This document shows, in pieces, positions 59,473 through 64,000 of a DNA stretch of 64,000 nucleotides. The translations under genes and the position numbers were made by a program. How positions within the stretch are numbered: position 1 is the first letter of the stretch; every line of letters begins with the position of its first letter. The notes under the pieces are model-generated. The model had not been told where the DNA came from. It saw nothing but the letters and a program-made list of their open reading frames with translations, and made no database searches. The DNA comes from Acidobacteriota bacterium (GTDB taxonomy: Bacteria > Acidobacteriota > Vicinamibacteria > Vicinamibacterales > UBA2999). Location of the stretch: positions 1 through 64,000 of the forward strand of contig JAKFYH010000019.1 in NCBI GenBank assembly GCA_021730945.1, in the 5' to 3' direction.

Positions 59473-60473
59473 GCGCGTGTCACTTGCTCGAGACCGCCGG
59501 CGGGTCGGACCGGCACGGCCGATAATTGCAGCGTGCGATGCAGGCGCACATAGGTCGCTACGCCCGTCAGCCCGACAAACTGAAAGACGACTCCGCGAAC
59601 CAGCCAGGCAAACACCTGCAACGGTAGCGCGGCCAGGCCGACAAACGGCACGAATGCAATCAGGCCGAGTGCGGCCGTGGCGAGAATCGACACGCCGGTC
59701 GCCATCAACATCAAGGCGAGGATGGCGATCAGGACTCGTCCCATCGCCTTGGTGCGCCGCCGCAGCAGGCGCGCCACGTGAGGCACGGCCTCCCACACGG
59801 CGCAATCCTCGGCGGCGACGACGATCTGCAGCAACAGGTACAGGAAATTGACCAGGGTCACCGCGAGGATCAAGCCCAGCGACGCCAGAGATACCACCAG
59901 TGGGCCGGTCAGCGCCGTGGCCGGCGGCCCGAACACGAGTACAAGGTAGCTGCCGGCGAGCGCGGCATAGACCACGGTAAGCCCGATGCCCAGGCGCAGG
60001 TAGCGGCCGAAGAGCGACCGCACGCCGGCGGTGAAGCGATCCACCGTTGCCTGGTTGGCCTGGGTCACCGACGACAGCCGCAGCGGCGGCTGCTCGATCG
60101 GGCCGGCGATGCGCTCGCCCGCCAGCAAGACCGTGACGCTGCCGGCCTTGACCGCGAACATCAAGACCGAGCCGCCACACAAGATGAGGCCGAGCGCCGC
60201 CAGAAACGCGGCCAGGGCCACCGGCTGCGCCAGCAGCACGCTCACCAAGGTGGTGAGAATCTGATTCGGCTCGAGCCGCATCATCTCGAAGGGGTCGCCC
60301 CCTACCACCAGGGCCACCAGCACCAGGCCGCCGACCATGGGGACGGCGAGGAGGGTCTTGAAGAGCGTGTCGGCGACAAACTGGACCACGACCACCGGCC
60401 AGTTGGCGGCAGTGACAAGCGCTCCGCGCTTGAGCGAGAACTTCAACGAACCGGCTGTGCTGGACAGATCCAC
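59469..60473 (-). CDS. multi-pass membrane protein of unknown function
   Basis: The 334-aa protein has about seven hydrophobic segments, among them VVVVQFVADTLFKTLLAVPM, ILTTLVSVLLAQPVALAAFL, LGIGLTVVYAALAGSYLVLV and LGLIAFVPFVGLAALPLQVF. No motif is recognised. GTG 60473 begins it; its start is 8 nt from the divergent kinase start. It overlaps the aminotransferase start by 4 nt, so the two are translated together. I would call it only hypothetical. Confidence 0.72.
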   Translation of the reverse strand: MDLSSTAGSLKFSLKRGALVTAANWPVVVVQFVADTLFKTLLAVPMVGGLVLVALVVGGDPFEMMRLEPNQILTTLVSVLLAQPVALAAFLAALGLILCGGSVLMFAVKAGSVTVLLAGERIAGPIEQPPLRLSSVTQANQATVDRFTAGVRSLFGRYLRLGIGLTVVYAALAGSYLVLVFGPPATALTGPLVVSLASLGLILAVTLVNFLYLLLQIVVAAEDCAVWEAVPHVARLLRRRTKAMGRVLIAILALMLMATGVSILATAALGLIAFVPFVGLAALPLQVFAWLVRGVVFQFVGLTGVATYVRLHRTLQLSAVPVRPAGGLEQVTRA

Positions 60474-60481
60474 ATTCTACA

Positions 60482-63400
60482 ATGGCGGTGCGGATGGTCC
60501 TTCCCACCTTCGTTGCCCGAAGCGCCCGGCGGCTGGCCTTGGGCGGAGCCGTGGCCGCAGTGGCCATCTGGGCCGCCGCCGTGACGGTGGAGCGCGCGCA
60601 GCTTGGGGCCGACCTGGCGGCCTCCCGCGCACGGCTGCAGTCTGAAGTGTCGGACCAGTTCGCTGCCCTGGGCAATCGCCTGGACGAGGCGGTCCGGGGT
60701 GTCGTACTCGATGCCGAAACCGTGCGGTTGGCCGAACAGGGCGACGCCGTCGCCACTCGCCGGCTGTTCGATGTGGCTGCCACCGGCGCCCGCACGTCGC
60801 CCCGCCCGATCGCGATCACCATTTACGGCGCGCGCAATCAGCCGGTAGCCTGGGTCGGGCGATCGGAGAGCGTCCCGAACGCCCGGCTGACTGGCCCGGC
60901 CGACCTCTTCCTGGCGCAAAGCACGCAGGGTCTGCAACTGGTGCGGGTCCAACCGATTGTGGATGCCTCCGACCCGGCGCGCCACGTTGGCGCCGTCGTG
61001 GCCGAGTCGCCCCTGTCGCGCGACGGCCGTCCGCCGATGGCGGGTTCCGAGTTCGCCCTCGAGACCAGCATCGTCCCGGTGTCGCTGCGCCTGCAGTTTG
61101 AAGGGGCGGCCGATGCCGGGCCTGGCGCGTTCATCATTCGCACGCCGGCCGGCGCTCCGTTAGCCGCGGTAGATCTGCCAGACGCCGACCTCGAAGCATC
61201 ACGCCGGCGAGTACACGAATGGCGCATTGCCGCGGAACTGGCGCTGCTCGGTGTGTTGCTGTTGCTGTTCGCCCGATCGCTGCTCGATTGGCGGCGGGTC
61301 ACGCACACCCTCGGCGAGGCGGCGGTCCTGACCGGGGTAACGGCGCTGCTTGTGATCGGGGTCCGCGGGCTGTTCTGGATGGCGGTGCGCCAGGTCGGTC
61401 TGGCGGAACCTGCCCTGGTTCCTGCGGCGACGTGGTCGCCGATCTCGGCCGTGCTGCTGGCGTCGCCGGCGGATTTTCTGTTGACCGGCCTGACGGCGCT
61501 CGCCGTGACGGCACTCCTGACGTCCAGCTTCACCGCGTGGCGTTTGGCCCACCGGCCGGGTGTCGGCGTCGTCGTGGTGGACCGCCCATCTCTGGGGTGG
61601 TGGTTTCTGGTGGCGCAGGCGGCCGCCGGTACCGGCGTCGTGGCGCTGCTCGTCATCTACACGGCGTTCTTGCGCGCCCAGGTGTCGCAGGCATCGGTGG
61701 ATATCCTGCGGTTCGCCATCGAGCCCGGCGAGTGGGCGCGTCTGTTGGTGGTGGTGGGTTTGCTCGCCTTGAACGCCGGCGTAATTGGCCTGGCGGTGTT
61801 GCTGCTGCGGGTGGCCGCCTCGCCCTGGGTGTTTGCCACTTCCAGTGCGGGATGGCGGATGCGCGGAGTCGCGGCGTGGGTGGCCCCGGCTCTGCTGCTG
61901 GCGTGGCCGGGCTGGTCCGATGGGCTTGGGCCACTTGGGCCCACCGTGGTTGCCATCGGAGTTACGGTGGCCACGGCCTGGGCCTGGCACCAATACGGAC
62001 CGGCGCTGCCGCGGGCGTCGCAGGCCGTGCAGTTGCTGGTGGTGTTGTTGGCGATGGTGCTGCCCTCGGTGTTGCTCTACCCGTCACTGGTCGATGCGGC
62101 CAATCGCGCCCGGCGGCAATTGGTCGCTGAACGCTACGCGCCTGAGGTATTGAATCAACGTCCCGATGTGCGGCTGAAACTGTTGCAGGCGCTCGGCGAG
62201 ATCGATCGGCGCGAAGGGCTCGACGCGCTCGTGCAAGCCAGCGAAGTACCGGCGAACGGCCCAATGCCCAGCGAGGCCGCGTTCCTGGTGTGGTCGCAGA
62301 CCAGCCTGGCCACGCAGCGGCTGACGTCCAGCGTGGAACTGCACAACCCCGCCGGTACCATGGTGAGCCGGTTTGCCCTCAACCTGCCCGACAACGCCCA
62401 GGGCCAGGTGTGGCGGGAGTCCTCGTGCGAGTGGGAGATGCTCGAGGAAGTGTCGCCATTTTTCTCGGAGGAACGGCGGCTGCTGCACGCCGGCCGGGCC
62501 ATCTGCACGACCGGCGCCGATGGCCGCCGGGTCATTGCGGGTTCGGTGGTCGTGCACTCGATGCTCGACTACGCCAACCTGTCGTTTATCTCGGCCCAAA
62601 ATCCATACACGGTCTTGATGCGGTCGGGGCAACTGCGGCCTGAGCCGCGCCCGCGAGCCGAGGTCGAGTTGTACGTCTACGGCTGGAGCCGGCGGGTGCT
62701 CTACAGCTCGGCCGAGTCGGCGCCACCGCTCACCGAGGCGGTCTACCGCCGCGCCTACGAATCGCGGGAGCCGTTCTGGGCGACCATCCCCCGCGGGTCG
62801 TCCTCGCTTGACGTCTACGTCATGAGCGACCGGGCGGCGATCTATGTCCTGGGGACCGCGGACCCGACGGCCTTCGGTCACCTGGTGACGATCGCCGAAA
62901 TGGTCACGCTGGGCTTCGTGTGGTTTGTCGTCATGCTGGCGGGCGCGGTGGCGGCCAACGTCCTGCTGGCGCGGACGCCGGCCACCGGTCGAGCGCTGCT
63001 GGCTGAGGTGCGCGCCAGCTTCTATCAGAAGCTGTTCCTGGCCTTTGTGCTGTCGGCCATTGTGCCCGTGCTTGCGCTGGCGTTGGTATCGCGGGCATAC
63101 ATGGCGCGGTTGATGCTGGCGGACATCGAACGGGAAGCCATGCGATTGGCCACGGTCGCCAGCCGCGTGGTCGAAGACGTCGGGGCGCAGATTGGCCAGT
63201 CGGCCGTCGACGACAACATCATCGTGTGGCTCAGCCGCGTCATCGCCCAGGACGTCAATATCTTCGAGGGCGCCACCTTGCTGGCGTCCAGTGAGCGCAA
63301 CCTGTTTGCCTCGGGCCTGCTGCCGACGCGCACGCCGGGCGAAGTGTTCCGCGCCATCCTGCTGGATGGCCAGCCGTCGTATGTGGGTCGCGATGTGGCG

Positions 63401-64000
63401 GGTGGCCTCGAGTACCTGACGGCCGCCACTTCGGTTCGTATTCGCGGCGGCCGCCAGGCCGTGTTGACCGTGCCGTTGACCTCGCGCCAACAGGAGACCC
63501 AGGCGCAGATCGACGACCTCGATCGGCGGGTGCTGCTCGCCGCCCTGGTGTTCATCATGCTCGGGGCCGGCATCGGCTATTACATGGCGGAACGGATCGC
63601 CGATCCGGTGAACCGGCTGATGCGGGCGACCCGGCGCATCGCGCGCGGTGATCTGGACGCGCGTGTGCTCGCCACTTCGTCCGACGAGTTGCGGCGCCTG
63701 GTCGAGGCGTTCAACCAGATGGCGGCCGACCTGCAGCGGCAGCGCCAGGAACTGGAGCGGACCAACCGGCTGGCCGCCTGGGCTGACATGGCGCGGCAGG
63801 TCGCGCACGACATCAAGAATCCCCTCACGCCGATCCAGTTGAATGCGGAGCACCTGCGCCGGGTGCATATCGATCAAGGACGGCCGCTGGGCCCGGTGAT
63901 CGACGACTGCGTCAGCAACATCCTCGGCCAGGTGCGGTTATTGCGGCAAATCTCGTCCGAGTTCTCGAACTTCGCCTCGTCGCCGGAACCCAAGCCGGTG
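60482..64000 (+). CDS. large multi-helix sensor histidine kinase, NtrY-like, C-terminus off the right edge
   Basis: The open frame is 1173 codons long and reaches the window edge. I count about 12 hydrophobic segments. In order: an N-terminal helix (about 20-37), a first extracytoplasmic domain (to about 245), a cluster of eight or so helices (about 248-540), a second extracytoplasmic region with PAS/Cache-like strands (about 545-800), two further helices, a third loop, a final helix (LLAALVFIMLGAGIGYYMAE), HAMP (about 1040-1090) and the H box ARQVAHDIKNPLTPIQLNAE with His1109. The DIKNPLTPIQ sequence is the NtrY type. The catalytic ATPase domain would follow beyond the edge. The ATG at 60482 has no clear Shine-Dalgarno. 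Confidence 0.88.
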   Translation, partial: MAVRMVLPTFVARSARRLALGGAVAAVAIWAAAVTVERAQLGADLAASRARLQSEVSDQFAALGNRLDEAVRGVVLDAETVRLAEQGDAVATRRLFDVAATGARTSPRPIAITIYGARNQPVAWVGRSESVPNARLTGPADLFLAQSTQGLQLVRVQPIVDASDPARHVGAVVAESPLSRDGRPPMAGSEFALETSIVPVSLRLQFEGAADAGPGAFIIRTPAGAPLAAVDLPDADLEASRRRVHEWRIAAELALLGVLLLLFARSLLDWRRVTHTLGEAAVLTGVTALLVIGVRGLFWMAVRQVGLAEPALVPAATWSPISAVLLASPADFLLTGLTALAVTALLTSSFTAWRLAHRPGVGVVVVDRPSLGWWFLVAQAAAGTGVVALLVIYTAFLRAQVSQASVDILRFAIEPGEWARLLVVVGLLALNAGVIGLAVLLLRVAASPWVFATSSAGWRMRGVAAWVAPALLLAWPGWSDGLGPLGPTVVAIGVTVATAWAWHQYGPALPRASQAVQLLVVLLAMVLPSVLLYPSLVDAANRARRQLVAERYAPEVLNQRPDVRLKLLQALGEIDRREGLDALVQASEVPANGPMPSEAAFLVWSQTSLATQRLTSSVELHNPAGTMVSRFALNLPDNAQGQVWRESSCEWEMLEEVSPFFSEERRLLHAGRAICTTGADGRRVIAGSVVVHSMLDYANLSFISAQNPYTVLMRSGQLRPEPRPRAEVELYVYGWSRRVLYSSAESAPPLTEAVYRRAYESREPFWATIPRGSSSLDVYVMSDRAAIYVLGTADPTAFGHLVTIAEMVTLGFVWFVVMLAGAVAANVLLARTPATGRALLAEVRASFYQKLFLAFVLSAIVPVLALALVSRAYMARLMLADIEREAMRLATVASRVVEDVGAQIGQSAVDDNIIVWLSRVIAQDVNIFEGATLLASSERNLFASGLLPTRTPGEVFRAILLDGQPSYVGRDVAGGLEYLTAATSVRIRGGRQAVLTVPLTSRQQETQAQIDDLDRRVLLAALVFIMLGAGIGYYMAERIADPVNRLMRATRRIARGDLDARVLATSSDELRRLVEAFNQMAADLQRQRQELERTNRLAAWADMARQVAHDIKNPLTPIQLNAEHLRRVHIDQGRPLGPVIDDCVSNILGQVRLLRQISSEFSNFASSPEPKPV

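Noticed and set aside
59473-60822. Upstream extension of the aminotransferase frame, giving a protein of about 850 aa
   Set aside because: The extension is Arg/Gly-rich noise overlapping the membrane-protein gene in another frame; the true start is ATG 59472 with ATGA coupling.

Overview
The window is 64 kb of dense, high-GC bacterial chromosome. Most genes abut or overlap by 1-13 nt, and no gap without a gene exceeds about 220 bp. I see no rRNA, tRNA, CRISPR array or insertion sequence. The gene set points to a Gram-negative (diderm) bacterium: an LPS-export (Lpt) system, Tol-Pal, a secretin and lipoprotein signals. The mix of HprK-type PTS regulation, a secretin carrying a cohesin domain, a bacterial microcompartment (BMC) shell gene and short word-like intergenic repeats resembles Acidobacteriota, possibly the Vicinamibacteria. 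That placement is an inference from gene content, not a sequence search.

Layout. 1-1.7 kb (minus): a BMC shell protein and a CoA-acylating aldehyde dehydrogenase, the edge of a BMC locus that continues off the left end. 1.8-3.4 kb: an unknown lipoprotein and a small lytic transglycosylase. 3.4-14.9 kb: a hybrid type IV pilus/type II secretion operon (PilC/GspF, PilB/GspE, PilM, PilN, PilO, a GspC/PilP-like protein, a lipoprotein secretin with a C-terminal cohesin domain, two GspG-like pseudopilins and a third atypical pilin-like protein). An Ig/PKD-repeat lipoprotein gene is inserted in reverse. 14.9-21.4 kb: an amino-sugar/muropeptide salvage cluster (serine hydrolase, Na+ symporter, GHL10 glycosidase-like protein, BadF-type sugar kinase, NagB, MurQ). 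21.5-24.4 kb: XerD-like recombinase, a PHP (CehA-like) hydrolase and a small membrane protein. 24.4-28.9 kb: an LptF-LptG fusion and a GH57 glucan enzyme. 29-34.4 kb (minus): ParB, ParA, a DUF151 nuclease, MiaB and RecN. 34.6-40 kb (plus): TolQ-TolR-TolA/TonB-TolB-Pal-CpoB, then SSB.

40-57 kb (minus) is one long run: guaA, dnaE, accA, recJ, a long LptC/LptA fusion, lptB, rpoN, hprK, rapZ, EIIA-Man, HPr, EI and a cupin. The last six overlap by 4-13 nt. They form a regulatory PTS without any visible sugar permease, joined to sigma-54 and LPS-export genes. 57-64 kb: a PQQ-type beta-propeller protein, a class I PLP aminotransferase, a multi-pass membrane protein and a very long NtrY-like sensor kinase truncated at the right edge.

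Two themes stand out. First, proteins that are usually separate are fused (LptFG, LptC-LptA, secretin-cohesin). Second, at least five unrelated short tandem-repeat families sit in the gaps between genes, several of them running into the coding start, signal peptide or C-terminus of the adjacent gene.
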